The notes under the pieces: generated by a model
Seen by the model: only the letters and a program-made list of their open reading frames with translations
The model's database searches: none
What the model was told of the DNA's origin: nothing
Shown here: positions 36,264 through 43,763 of the stretch, piece after piece
Layout of the letters: each line of letters opens with the position of its first letter
Numbering within the stretch: position 1 is the first letter of the stretch
From: Kitasatospora mediocidica KCTC 9733
GTDB lineage: Bacteria > Actinomycetota > Actinomycetes > Streptomycetales > Streptomycetaceae
Assembly: GCF_000744225.1 (NCBI RefSeq)
Contig: NZ_JQLN01000004.1
Coordinates: 1,240,001 to 1,304,000, forward strand
Direction of reading: 5' to 3'
DNA: 64,000 nucleotides
Position numbers and translations under genes: made by a program

Positions 36264-37223
36264 TCAGCCCGTCCGGGGGTGCAGCGCCCGAAGCTCCCTG
36301 ATCAGGGCGCGGACCGCGATCGTGGTCGCCAGCTCGGGGGTGGTCACGTAGCCGACGGAGCGGGTGGGCCGGTCAGGGCCGAGATCGGTGGTCTCGACGG
36401 TGGGCGGTGCGCCCGTCAGCGAGAGCGCGGGCATGATGGCCATTCCGCGTCCACTGCTCACCATCGAGAGCACTGCTCCGTCGTCTTCGGCCCGGACCGT
36501 CGCACACGGGATCCAATCCTGCTCGGCCCACCATGACCTGGTGTAGGACGAGCAGTTCTCGGTCCAGTCCACCAGTGGCAGCGAGCGCGGATCCGGATGG
36601 CCCGCCGGGTGCACCAGCGCGTACGGCTCCTCCAGGAGCACGTCCCCGATCAGCCCCGGCGGCACCGGCGAGCTCGTACCGATCGTCGCGATCCCCACGT
36701 CCGCACGCCCCTCGGCCACCTCCCCCGCCGTGCCGGGGCCGAGTTCCCTGACCATCGTCACCGTCGGCCTGATCCCGGGGTGCCGCGCGGCCAGCCGTTC
36801 CAGCGCGGGCGGCAGCACGTGCAGAGCCGCGCTTCGGAAGGCCGCGATGCGCAGCGGCCCGGCGACGGTGTCGCCGCCGTTCGCGCCCGCGCCGACCCCG
36901 CGCGCCTCTGCGGCGAGTGTGTCCAGCATCCGCAACACCCGCGACGCGTGCGCCACCGCCCGAGCGCCGGCCGCCGTGGGACGCGCCCCATGGCGGCCGC
37001 GCTCGAAGAGCACGACACCCACCTTGCGTTCGATGCCACGCACCGAGTGCGAGATGGCGGACTGCGTCATGCCGAGGGTGGCGGCTGCCGCCGAGAAGCC
37101 GCCCTCGGCGGCGACGGTCACCAGGGTCCGGAGTTCCTGCGGCGAGAGGTCCCCGGCGGACGCGGACGGCGCGGTGGTCACGCTCGTACCGCGCGGAACG
37201 GTCGTTGCCACGGGGACTCCCAC
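36264..37223 (-). CDS. LysR-family transcriptional regulator
   Basis: A 319-residue regulator with a 20-residue N-terminal tail before the winged helix (LSPQELRTLVTVAAEGGFSA, MTQSAISHSVRGIERKVG). The effector domain follows (GPLRIAAFRSAALHVLPPAL, DWTENCSSYTRSWWAEQ). It is divergent from an oxidoreductase gene whose start is 89 bases away and probably controls it. The inducer is unknown. Confidence 0.88.
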   Translation of the reverse strand: MGVPVATTVPRGTSVTTAPSASAGDLSPQELRTLVTVAAEGGFSAAAATLGMTQSAISHSVRGIERKVGVVLFERGRHGARPTAAGARAVAHASRVLRMLDTLAAEARGVGAGANGGDTVAGPLRIAAFRSAALHVLPPALERLAARHPGIRPTVTMVRELGPGTAGEVAEGRADVGIATIGTSSPVPPGLIGDVLLEEPYALVHPAGHPDPRSLPLVDWTENCSSYTRSWWAEQDWIPCATVRAEDDGAVLSMVSSGRGMAIMPALSLTGAPPTVETTDLGPDRPTRSVGYVTTPELATTIAVRALIRELRALHPRTG

Positions 37224-37312
37224 CTGCGGGTATGAGGACGATTCATGGATGCGATTGTTCCATGAGCGCGACCCTCTGCCCGGCCTCCGCGATCCTGTCT
37301 ACGGTCACGTCC

Positions 37313-38314
37313 ATGACCTCATCGACCGCCTCCGCGCTCACCGTCCACCAGACCGCCCGACCGACCGGCTTCCCCACTCCCGGGCACTTCCGCTTCGTCG
37401 AGTCGCCCGTCCCCGAACCCGGGCCGGGCACCGCCCTCGTGGAGAACCTCTACTGGTCCGTCGACCCGTATCACCGCGAAATGATGGACGGCCACTTCGA
37501 GCTGAACTCTCCGCTGGAGGGTCGCACCCTCGGTCGTGTGATCGAGTCGCGTGACGCGGCGCTCCCCGAGGGGGAGATCGTCTTCCACCGGCACGGCTGG
37601 CGTACCCATTCCGTCGTACGCCCCGACGAGGCCAGGCGCCTCCCGCACCACGAGGGTGTACCTCTGTCGGCGCACCTGGGCATTCTCGGTGGCACGGGCC
37701 TGACCGCGTACGTCGGCCTCACCCGGATCGCTCAACTCCGCGAGGGTGAGGACCTGTTCGTCTCTGCGGCCGCAGGTGGCGTCGGCACGGCCACCGGACG
37801 GCTTGCCCGGCTGATGGGCGCCGGACGGCTCGTCGGCAGCGCGGGCACCCCCGCGAAGGTGGCATTCCTGAAGGAACAGGTCGGCTATGACGAGGCGTTC
37901 GACTACCACGCGGGGAACGTCGCCGACCTGCTGGCAACGGCAGCACCCGACGGCATCGACGTGTTCGTCGACAACGTCGGAGGTGAACACCTGGCTGCGG
38001 CGATCGGCGCGCTCCGCGAGCGCGGCCGGGTGGTGCGGGTCGGCACCGTCGGCCAGTACAACACCCCGGACGCGCCGGACACGCGGTTCAACCACGCCGA
38101 CATCGTGGAGAAGAGCCTGCGCATGGAGGGCTTCCTGGTCCGCAACTACCGAGATGTGCAGGAGGAGTTGTACGCATTCGCCGTGCCGCATCTGCTCGGC
38201 GGCCGCCTTGCCCTTGACGAGACGGTCGTGGAGGGCTTCGACCGGATCGTGGACGCGTTCCTGTCCATGCTGCGCGGCGGGAACACCGGCAAGATGCTCG
38301 TGAAGCGGAGCTGA
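37313..38314 (+). CDS. NADP-dependent oxidoreductase (MDR, PTGR/CurA type)
   Basis: A 333-residue alkene/alkenal reductase-like enzyme. It carries NLYWSVDPYHREMM, the cofactor motif AAGGVGTATGRLARLMGAGR and VDNVGGEHLAAAIGALRERG. No zinc-ligand motifs are seen, as in prostaglandin/curcumin reductases that reduce C=C next to carbonyls with NADPH. The ATG at 37313 begins MTSSTASALTV; longer upstream reading frames cross the LysR promoter and are rejected. Confidence 0.87.
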   Translation: MTSSTASALTVHQTARPTGFPTPGHFRFVESPVPEPGPGTALVENLYWSVDPYHREMMDGHFELNSPLEGRTLGRVIESRDAALPEGEIVFHRHGWRTHSVVRPDEARRLPHHEGVPLSAHLGILGGTGLTAYVGLTRIAQLREGEDLFVSAAAGGVGTATGRLARLMGAGRLVGSAGTPAKVAFLKEQVGYDEAFDYHAGNVADLLATAAPDGIDVFVDNVGGEHLAAAIGALRERGRVVRVGTVGQYNTPDAPDTRFNHADIVEKSLRMEGFLVRNYRDVQEELYAFAVPHLLGGRLALDETVVEGFDRIVDAFLSMLRGGNTGKMLVKRS

Positions 38315-38348
38315 CAGGCTCGAAGTGCCGCACCGCGCTTCAAAAGGA

Positions 38349-38377
38349 TTGAGACACGACGCTCGGGCTGGTAGCTT
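38349..38377 (+). promoter_or_regulatory. Sigma-70/HrdB-like promoter
   Basis: TTGAGA (38349-38354) and TAGCTT (38372-38377) are separated by exactly 17 bases. They lie 38 bases upstream of the leader ORF start and about 147 bases upstream of the hydrolase start. Confidence 0.6.
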
Positions 38378-38414
38378 TCCACTCGACCGTGACACCGCCG
38401 AGGAGGTGAGACCC

Positions 38415-38468
38415 ATGAACGCTGTATCGATGTGGGTGCTCCCCCTTGCCGTCACGGCCGGCGACTGA
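38415..38468 (+). CDS. 17-residue leader peptide ORF
   Basis: A short ORF (MNAVSMWVLPLAVTAGD) begins five bases after AGGAGGTGA, a full match to the 16S anti-Shine-Dalgarno. It follows a good promoter and ends 55 bases before the hydrolase start. Its one Trp and hydrophobic middle would fit a nascent-peptide or attenuation leader, but no conserved codon run is seen. It may instead be a small membrane peptide. Confidence 0.6.
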   Translation: MNAVSMWVLPLAVTAGD

Positions 38469-38523
38469 CGTAGACGTCGCCGGGAGCGCCTCGACAACCA
38501 GGCACTCCCGAAAGGCACCACCC

Positions 38524-39294
38524 TTGAACTCTCTGCACTTCACCGCCCAGTCGTCGTCGAACGGCATGGTCGAGCGCGACTTCACGATCGGCGAGATCCC
38601 CGGCGTCCTCTGGTCGCCGCCGGCCTCCGGCGCCGCCGAGCGCGCACCCCTGGTCCTGATGGGCCACGGCGGCGGCAACCACAAGAAGCACCCCGCGATG
38701 GCGGGCCGCGCACAGCGCCTGGTCGCCGCCTGCGGTTTCCACGTCGCCGTCATCGACGCACCCGGTCACGGCGACCGGCCACGCACGGAGCACGACGAGC
38801 GGGAGATCGCCGAGCTGTTCCGGGCGAGGGCGGCGGGCGAGCCGGAGGGTCCGATCGTGGTCCGCTACAACGCCCACCTGGCCGAACTCGCCCTGCCCGA
38901 ATGGCAGGTGACGCTGGATGCCCTCCAGGAGCTTCCGGAGATCGGAACCGACGGGCCGGTCGGCTACTTCGGCCTCAACATGGGCACCGCGATCGGCCTG
39001 CCGTTCGTGGCGGTCGAACCCAGGATCACCGCCGCGGTCTTCGGTCAGCACTGGCCCGACGTGCTGGCCGAGCAGGCGAAGCGGATCACCATCCCGATCG
39101 AGTTCGCCCTGCAGTGGGACGACGAGCACATCCCGCGCGAGGCCGGTCTCGCACTGTTCGACGCCTTCGCCTCGAAGGAGAAGACACTGCACGCCAACGC
39201 GGGCAGGCACAAGGAACTGCCCCGCTTCGAAGCCGACAGCGCGGTCCGCTTCTTCGCCCGTCACCTCGGCGGACCGGTCACCTCCCAGTCCTGA
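38524..39294 (+). CDS. Alpha/beta hydrolase with Asn at the nucleophile position
   Basis: A 256-residue protein of the dienelactone-hydrolase/acetylesterase type, read from a TTG at 38524 (an ATG at 38566 is an alternative). The oxyanion motif is MGHGGGNHKKHP. The nucleophile elbow reads YFGLNMGTAIGLPF, so the usual G-x-S-x-G is G-L-N-M-G: AAC replaces the Ser codon. The Asp/His region (LQWDDEHIPREAG, NAGRHKELPRFEAD) is still present. Either the enzyme is inactive, uses another residue, or has a non-hydrolytic role. A leader ORF precedes it. Confidence 0.82.
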   Translation: MNSLHFTAQSSSNGMVERDFTIGEIPGVLWSPPASGAAERAPLVLMGHGGGNHKKHPAMAGRAQRLVAACGFHVAVIDAPGHGDRPRTEHDEREIAELFRARAAGEPEGPIVVRYNAHLAELALPEWQVTLDALQELPEIGTDGPVGYFGLNMGTAIGLPFVAVEPRITAAVFGQHWPDVLAEQAKRITIPIEFALQWDDEHIPREAGLALFDAFASKEKTLHANAGRHKELPRFEADSAVRFFARHLGGPVTSQS

Positions 39295-39305
39295 CAGCCG
39301 TGTTC

Positions 39306-39335
39306 GCGGTGCCCGGCTCCCCGGCCGGGCACCGC
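39306..39335. terminator. Hairpin between hydrolase and HAD genes
   Basis: GCGGTGCCCGG / CCGGGCACCGC, 11-bp arms, 8-base loop, between convergent genes. Confidence 0.7.
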
Positions 39336-39341
39336 AGGCGA

Positions 39342-39992
39342 CTACCGCGCGGCGATCAGTTTCGGCAGTTCGCGCATGTCGTAGAAGACGGTGGTGTGGG
39401 GGCCCTCAAGTCGTTCAGCCGGGGTGAGGCCGCCGGCATAGCCGAACGATCGCATGCCGGCCGCGCGTGCGGCGAGGACACCGGGCCGGCTGTCCTCGAC
39501 CACCACGCAGGCTGCGGGATCGACGCCCATCTGCCGGGCGGCGTGCAGGAACAGGTCCGGGGCGGGCTTGCCGTGGGCGACCTCGGTGGCGCTGAAGATG
39601 CGGCCCGCGAAACGTTCGTAGAGTCCGGTACGGCCCAGGGTGTGCCGCATCTTGTCGTGGGAGCCGCTGGAGGCGACGCAGGTCGGCAGGGTGAGTGCGT
39701 CGAGGGCTTCCGGCAAGCCCTCGACCGGGGCGATCTCGGCGTCCACGGCCTCACGGTGGAGCCGCTCGAACCTCTCCGACCAGGTCCGGGCCGTGTCCTC
39801 ACCGAGCCGAGCCGCGACCTGGTCGCGGATGGCCGCGTGTGAGCGCCCGATGAACCGGTCCACGACCTCGTCCTCGGTCAGCGGCCAGCCCAACTCGGCC
39901 CCGATGGCGACCTGCACGCGCGCGGCGATGCGCTCACTGTCGACCAACACACCGTCGCAGTCGAATATGACGAGTTCAATGGCCTTGATCAT
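39342..39992 (-). CDS. HAD-superfamily phosphatase (beta-phosphoglucomutase-like)
   Basis: A 216-residue hydrolase. Motif I is VIFDCDGVLVDSE (nucleophile Asp), motif II CVASSGSHDKM, motif III Lys in HGKPAPDLFLHA, motif IV VVEDSRPGVLAARAAGM. The cap is helical (subclass IA). Such enzymes act on sugar phosphates or small phosphates. The start at ATG 39992 fits the usual distance to motif I; sequence further upstream has no family match. Confidence 0.9.
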   Translation of the reverse strand: MIKAIELVIFDCDGVLVDSERIAARVQVAIGAELGWPLTEDEVVDRFIGRSHAAIRDQVAARLGEDTARTWSERFERLHREAVDAEIAPVEGLPEALDALTLPTCVASSGSHDKMRHTLGRTGLYERFAGRIFSATEVAHGKPAPDLFLHAARQMGVDPAACVVVEDSRPGVLAARAAGMRSFGYAGGLTPAERLEGPHTTVFYDMRELPKLIAAR

Positions 39993-40082
39993 CTCCGCAG
40001 CATAGGGCCTGACCAGGATCGTTCGGAAAGGTCCCCGGCGTGCAGGCGCCCGATCGCCAGAACTCAGGGCCGGGCCGTCGTT

Positions 40083-40102
40083 GGTCAACTCACGATCAAA
40101 TG
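40083..40102 (+). promoter_or_regulatory. PHO-box-like direct repeat before a secreted protein gene
   Basis: GGTCAACTCAC and GATCAAATGG follow each other with an 11-bp period, about 105 bases upstream of the secreted protein start and in its orientation. The units share G-x-TCAA with those at 36172-36202. Confidence 0.3.
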
Positions 40103-40206
40103 GCCGGTATTGACCTTCTCCTGGCCACTCCCACCACTCCTAGGCTGGGCCCCAACCGACGGGGGACGTAGGGCTCCCCCGTCATGTCCAGATCGGGGAC
40201 CCGTCC

Positions 40207-40584
40207 ATGCCGACTCACCGCACGTCCCTGCGATCCACCGTCGCCGTCCTCGGCGCCGGCGCCGCGATCGCCCTGTCCACGGTCGTCGCCACGCCCGCTT
40301 TCGCTGCCAACGAAGGTACCTATCACGGAAATTGGGGCAGCTGCGCCGCCACCGAGGAGATCCAGCTGCAGTACGTCCAGGGCGGCTACCACGACCAGAT
40401 GGAGTTCTTCCCGACCACCACCGGTGCCAACTGCGGGTTCCGGCTCATCAACAACGGCAACATCATCTGGGCCTCCAGCGGCGCGGGATCCGGCTGGGTC
40501 TACGACGGCCCGACCAACTACATGTGTCCGCAGATCTACGACCTGAGCACGGGCATCGTGAAGTGGCAGGGCGTGTGCAACTGA
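40207..40584 (+). CDS. Small secreted Cys-containing protein
   Basis: A 125-residue precursor with a clear signal peptide (residues 1-33, cleavage AFA-AN). The mature part of about 92 residues has four Cys (GSCAA, ANCGF, MCPQ, GVCN), is rich in Tyr/Trp/Gly/Asn, and looks like a disulfide-bonded beta protein. I do not recognise a family. A double hairpin follows. Confidence 0.7.
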   Translation: MPTHRTSLRSTVAVLGAGAAIALSTVVATPAFAANEGTYHGNWGSCAATEEIQLQYVQGGYHDQMEFFPTTTGANCGFRLINNGNIIWASSGAGSGWVYDGPTNYMCPQIYDLSTGIVKWQGVCN

Positions 40585-40613
40585 CGCCCTGAGCCTTCCA
40601 CTCACGGGCACCC

Positions 40614-40678
40614 GTCGGCCCGCCGCCCCCACGGGACGGCGGGCCGACCGAGGTCCCCCGGGCGACTCCCGGGGGACC
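40614..40678. terminator. Two successive hairpins between secreted protein and SDR genes
   Basis: First hairpin GTCGGCCCGCCG / CGGCGGGCCGAC (40614-40648, 11-base loop); second GGTCCCCCGGG / CCCGGGGGACC (40652-40678, 5-base loop). They lie between convergent genes, one for each direction. Confidence 0.8.
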
Positions 40679-40694
40679 GCTCGGAACGAGGGTG

Positions 40695-41447
40695 TCAGCG
40701 CATGCCGCCGGAGGCGAGGATGACATCCCCGGTGATCCAGCGCGCGTCGTCGGAGGCCAGGAAGGCCACCAGCGGGCCGTAGTCGTCGGGGGTGCCCGTG
40801 CGCCCCAGCGGGGTCGCGGCGATCGCCTGCGCTTCCTGATCCGACCCGACGAATCCCATGGCCCTGGTGCCCTCGGTGTCCGACGGCCCGGGCATGATCG
40901 CGTTGACCCGAATGCCGCGCGGGCCCAGTTCCTTGGCCGCAACGACGGTGAAGGCGTTGACGGCGGCCTTGGACGCGACGTAGAGCGAGGCATACGGAGG
41001 ATGGGTGACCGTGCCGGCCGTCGAGACGTTGATGATCGACGCGTCGTCGATGTCGTCCTGCGAGGCCAGGGCCTGCGTGGTCAGGATCGTCCCCAGGAGG
41101 TTCGTGGTCATCTCGCGCTGGAACTCGTCCTCGGTGATGCCCGACAGCGGCGCGAACGTGACGACGGCCGCATTGTTCACGAGCACGTCGACCGGGCCGT
41201 AGGCCTCCCGCGCCCGGTCGAAGAGACGGCGCACGTCGTCGCCGCTGGCCACGTCCGCCTGGACCGCGATCGCCCGGCCGCCCTTGGCGGTGATGTCCGC
41301 GACGACCCGCTCGGCGCCCTTCGCATCCCCCCGGTAGTTCACGACGACGGCTGCGCCGGTATCGGCCAGCGCCTTGGCGATCCCCGTGCCCAGGCCCTTC
41401 GATGCGCCGGTGACGATCGCCGTACGTGTGGCGTTGTTGCTGCTCAC
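40695..41447 (-). CDS. Short-chain dehydrogenase/reductase
   Basis: A 250-residue classical SDR. The cofactor motif is TGASKGLGTGIA, with NNAAVVTF, catalytic Ser in INVSTAG, and YVASK for Tyr and Lys. An Asn-Tyr-Arg after beta-2 (VVVNYRGD) favours NADP(H). It is divergent from the HxlR regulator gene, which probably controls it. Substrate unknown. Confidence 0.9.
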   Translation of the reverse strand: MSSNNATRTAIVTGASKGLGTGIAKALADTGAAVVVNYRGDAKGAERVVADITAKGGRAIAVQADVASGDDVRRLFDRAREAYGPVDVLVNNAAVVTFAPLSGITEDEFQREMTTNLLGTILTTQALASQDDIDDASIINVSTAGTVTHPPYASLYVASKAAVNAFTVVAAKELGPRGIRVNAIMPGPSDTEGTRAMGFVGSDQEAQAIAATPLGRTGTPDDYGPLVAFLASDDARWITGDVILASGGMR

Positions 41448-41506
41448 GGTGGCTCCTTGGCTCCTTGAGAGTTGGTGCTTTCAGAAGTCACCGTAGGAAG
41501 CCCAGT

Positions 41507-41521
41507 TACTTCTGGGAAGTA
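41507..41521. promoter_or_regulatory. HxlR operator between SDR and hxlR genes
   Basis: Perfect palindrome TACTTC-tgg-GAAGTA, with a second overlapping near-palindrome AAGTAC-CTACTT to 41528. It lies 60 bases before the SDR start and 25 bases before the hxlR start. Confidence 0.65.
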
Positions 41522-41545
41522 CCTACTTTTTTGTAAGCTGGTGTC

Positions 41546-41947
41546 ATGGCGGAAACAGAGCAGGTCGCGACAGCCAGCAGGCTGCTGACCCATGACACCT
41601 TCGACAAGTGCCCGCTCAGGCCGATCATGGATCAGACGACAAGCCGCTGGGCGACACTGATCATCTCGGCCCTCATCGGCGGCCCGCACCGCTTCGCGCA
41701 GCTGCACGCACGCGTCGGTGGCATCAGCCAGAAGATGCTGTCGCAGAACCTCAAGGCGCTGGCCCGGTCCGGGCTGGTCGCCCGCGATGTCGCGCCCACC
41801 AACCCGCCCCAGGTCACCTACAGCCTGACGGAACTCGGCGTCAGCCTCGCCGGGCCGCTGACCGGTCTCATCGGATGGTTCGGCCGACACGGAGACGAGC
41901 TCCTCGCCGCTCAGCAGCAGTACGACAGCCAGAGTGCCGACGGCTGA
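41546..41947 (+). CDS. HxlR-family transcriptional regulator
   Basis: A 133-residue winged-helix regulator: CPLRPIMDQTTSRWATLIIS, RFAQLHARVGGISQKMLSQN, LKALARSGLVARDV, TYSLTELG. A conserved-position Cys in the DKCPL start is common in redox- or aldehyde-sensing HxlR proteins. It is paired with a divergent SDR gene across a palindromic operator. Confidence 0.9.
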   Translation: MAETEQVATASRLLTHDTFDKCPLRPIMDQTTSRWATLIISALIGGPHRFAQLHARVGGISQKMLSQNLKALARSGLVARDVAPTNPPQVTYSLTELGVSLAGPLTGLIGWFGRHGDELLAAQQQYDSQSADG

Positions 41948-42101
41948 ACGGGCTGAACTGGCTGATCTGTCAGGCCCTGCCCAGCGGACTTGCTCCGTAC
42001 GAATTTCGCGCGACATGACGCGCCGGCTCTGGAACGCTCGGGCCTGGAGTCCGGGGTCTGTGGACTACGAGCAATCTGAACCGGTACTGGAGTGATGGCC
42101 G

Positions 42102-42761
42102 ATGAGTTTCACGTTTGAGGGACCAGTTCTGGAGGGCTCACTCGTGCGCCTGGAGCCGTTGGATCAACGCCATGCGGTGGACCTGACCTCGGCGGCGAAG
42201 GAGGACCGGAGCTCGTACGGGTTCACCTGGGTCCCTGAGGCCGCCGAAGTCGAGGGATACATCACGACCCAGCTGGCACGTGCCGCTGCCGGGAAGCTGG
42301 TCCCGTACGCGCTGGTGGAACGGTCCTCGGGGCGGGCGGTCGGGGCCACGGCCTACTGGGATCCACGGCTGTGGCCGACAGGGAACGGCCTGCGCGCGAT
42401 CGAGGTCGGGTTCACCTGGCTCGCGGCCTCGGCCCAAGGTACGGGGGTGAACACCGAGGCCAAGTACCTGTTGTTCCGGCACGCCTTCGAGACCTGGGGA
42501 GTGGCACGCCTCGATTTGAAGACCGACGCGCGCAACAGCCGTTCGCGGGCGGCGATCGAGGGGGTGGGCGCACGGTTCGAGGGCGTGCTGCGGAACTGGT
42601 CGCAGTCGTGGGCGCCGGGCGAGGACGGGCAGCTCCGCGACTCCGCGATGTTCTCGATCACCGCGGCGGAGTGGCCGGACTGCCGGGCGAAGCTTGAACA
42701 ACGAACCGCTCTGGCCCTCGCACGCAGGCAATCACGCGCCACGACCAACGCGCCGGCCTGA
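42102..42761 (+). CDS. GNAT acetyltransferase (RimJ/RimL-like)
   Basis: A 219-residue N-acetyltransferase. Core motifs are [20 protein letters not shown] (acetyl-CoA loop), [20 protein letters not shown] and [14 protein letters not shown]. This form is common for aminoacyl or ribosomal-protein-like acceptors; the true acceptor is unknown. The ATG has GGAG eight bases upstream. The region 41948-42101 before it holds nothing notable. Confidence 0.87.
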   Translation: MSFTFEGPVLEGSLVRLEPLDQRHAVDLTSAAKEDRSSYGFTWVPEAAEVEGYITTQLARAAAGKLVPYALVERSSGRAVGATAYWDPRLWPTGNGLRAIEVGFTWLAASAQGTGVNTEAKYLLFRHAFETWGVARLDLKTDARNSRSRAAIEGVGARFEGVLRNWSQSWAPGEDGQLRDSAMFSITAAEWPDCRAKLEQRTALALARRQSRATTNAPA

Positions 42762-42773
42762 GGACGACAGTGG

Positions 42774-42801
42774 TAGCGGCTGCCGCCCCCGGCAGCCGCT
42801 A
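42774..42801. terminator. Hairpin between GNAT and the DUF397 array
   Basis: TAGCGGCTGCCG / CGGCAGCCGCTA, 12-bp arms, 4-base loop. The right arm contains the stop codon of the last DUF397 gene. Confidence 0.75.
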
Positions 42802-43008
42802 GACGCTCCCGAAGTCGCCCGCCTTGACGCCCGCGACGAACGACGCGAACACCTCGACGGGGAGGAGCAGGACGGGACCGGAGGGGTCCTTCGAGTCCCG
42901 GACAGGGACGACAGCGGCGAAGTCCGGGCAGATCTCCACGCAGTTGCCACCGTTGTTGCTGTGACGGGACTTCACCCACCGGGCGCTGGAAAGATCGATG
43001 TGTGTCAC
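42799..43008 (-). CDS. DUF397 protein, tandem copy 4
   Basis: A 69-residue protein (SARWVKSRHSNNGGNCVEIC, VVPVRDSKDPSGPVL, FVAGVKAGDFGSV). It is the last and most divergent of four tandem copies. DUF397 proteins commonly partner XRE-DUF5753 regulators. Spacing to the previous copy is 249 bases, against 253 for the others. Confidence 0.85.
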   Translation of the reverse strand: MTHIDLSSARWVKSRHSNNGGNCVEICPDFAAVVPVRDSKDPSGPVLLLPVEVFASFVAGVKAGDFGSV

Positions 43009-43050
43009 TCAAGTTCCTTCCGAACAGCGCGGACCGCAGCGGACACGACC

Positions 43051-43257
43051 CTAGACGGCCCCGAACTCGCCAGCCTTGATACCCGCTACGAACGACGCAA
43101 ACGCCTCGGCCGCGAAGACCAGGGCCGGACCGGAGGGGTCCTTCGAGTCCCGGACAGGAACGATGCCAAGGAAGTCGGGCGCTACTTCCACGCATGACCC
43201 CCCGTTGTTGCTGTAGCGAGACTTCACCCATCGAGCACCGGAGAGGTCGATGCGCAT
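43051..43257 (-). CDS. DUF397 protein, tandem copy 3
   Basis: A 68-residue copy with SGARWVKSRYSNNGGSCVEV, then APDFLGIVPVRDSKDPSGP and FVAGIKAGEFGAV. The conserved Cys and the RDSKDP motif are kept; residues around 27-31 differ from its neighbours. It is preceded by the same upstream block (gttcaagttccttccgaaca) as the other copies. Confidence 0.85.
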   Translation of the reverse strand: MRIDLSGARWVKSRYSNNGGSCVEVAPDFLGIVPVRDSKDPSGPALVFAAEAFASFVAGIKAGEFGAV

Positions 43258-43303
43258 CGTTCAAGTTCCTTCCGAACAGCACTGACCGTGGCGAACACGG
43301 CTC

Positions 43304-43510
43304 CTAGACAGTCCCGAACTCGCCAGCCTTGATACCCGCCACGAACGACGCAAACACGTCGGCGGCGAAGACCAGGACAGGACCAGCCGGGTCCTTCGAA
43401 TCCCGGACGGGGACAACGACGCCCAAGTCCCGGACGATCTCCACGCAGTCGCCGCCGTTGTTGCTGTGACGGGACTTCACCCACCGGGCACCGGAGAGGT
43501 CGATGCGCAT
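43304..43510 (-). CDS. DUF397 protein, tandem copy 2
   Basis: A 68-residue copy with SGARWVKSRHSNNGGDCVEI, then VRDLGVVVPVRDSKDPAGP and FVAGIKAGEFGTV. It differs from copy 1 in about ten residues and lies exactly 253 bases downstream of it, so the unit was duplicated together with its upstream sequence. Confidence 0.85.
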   Translation of the reverse strand: MRIDLSGARWVKSRHSNNGGDCVEIVRDLGVVVPVRDSKDPAGPVLVFAADVFASFVAGIKAGEFGTV

Positions 43511-43556
43511 CGTTCAAGTTCCTTCCGAACAGCACTGACCGTGGCGAACACGGCTC

Positions 43557-43763
43557 CTAGACAGTCCCGAACTCGCCAGCCTTGACGCCCGCCACGAACG
43601 ACGCAAACACGTCGGCGGCGAAGATCAGAGCGGGACCGGACGGGTCCTTCGAATCCCGGACGGGGACAACGACGCCCAAGTCCGGGCAGACCTCTACGCA
43701 GTTGCCGCCGTTGTCGCTGTAGCGGGACTTCACCCATCGAGCGCCGGCAAGATCGATGTGCAT
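43557..43763 (-). CDS. DUF397 protein, tandem copy 1
   Basis: A 68-residue copy with AGARWVKSRYSDNGGNCVEV, then CPDLGVVVPVRDSKDPSGP and FVAGVKAGEFGTV. It overlaps the 3' end of the XRE-DUF5753 gene by 34 bases, the normal arrangement of such pairs, and is the likely cognate partner of that regulator. Confidence 0.87.
   Translation of the reverse strand: MHIDLAGARWVKSRYSDNGGNCVEVCPDLGVVVPVRDSKDPSGPALIFAADVFASFVAGVKAGEFGTV

Noticed and set aside
40110-40146. TTGACC and TAGGCT before the secreted protein gene as a promoter
   Set aside because: The spacing is 25 bases, too long for a sigma-70-type promoter.
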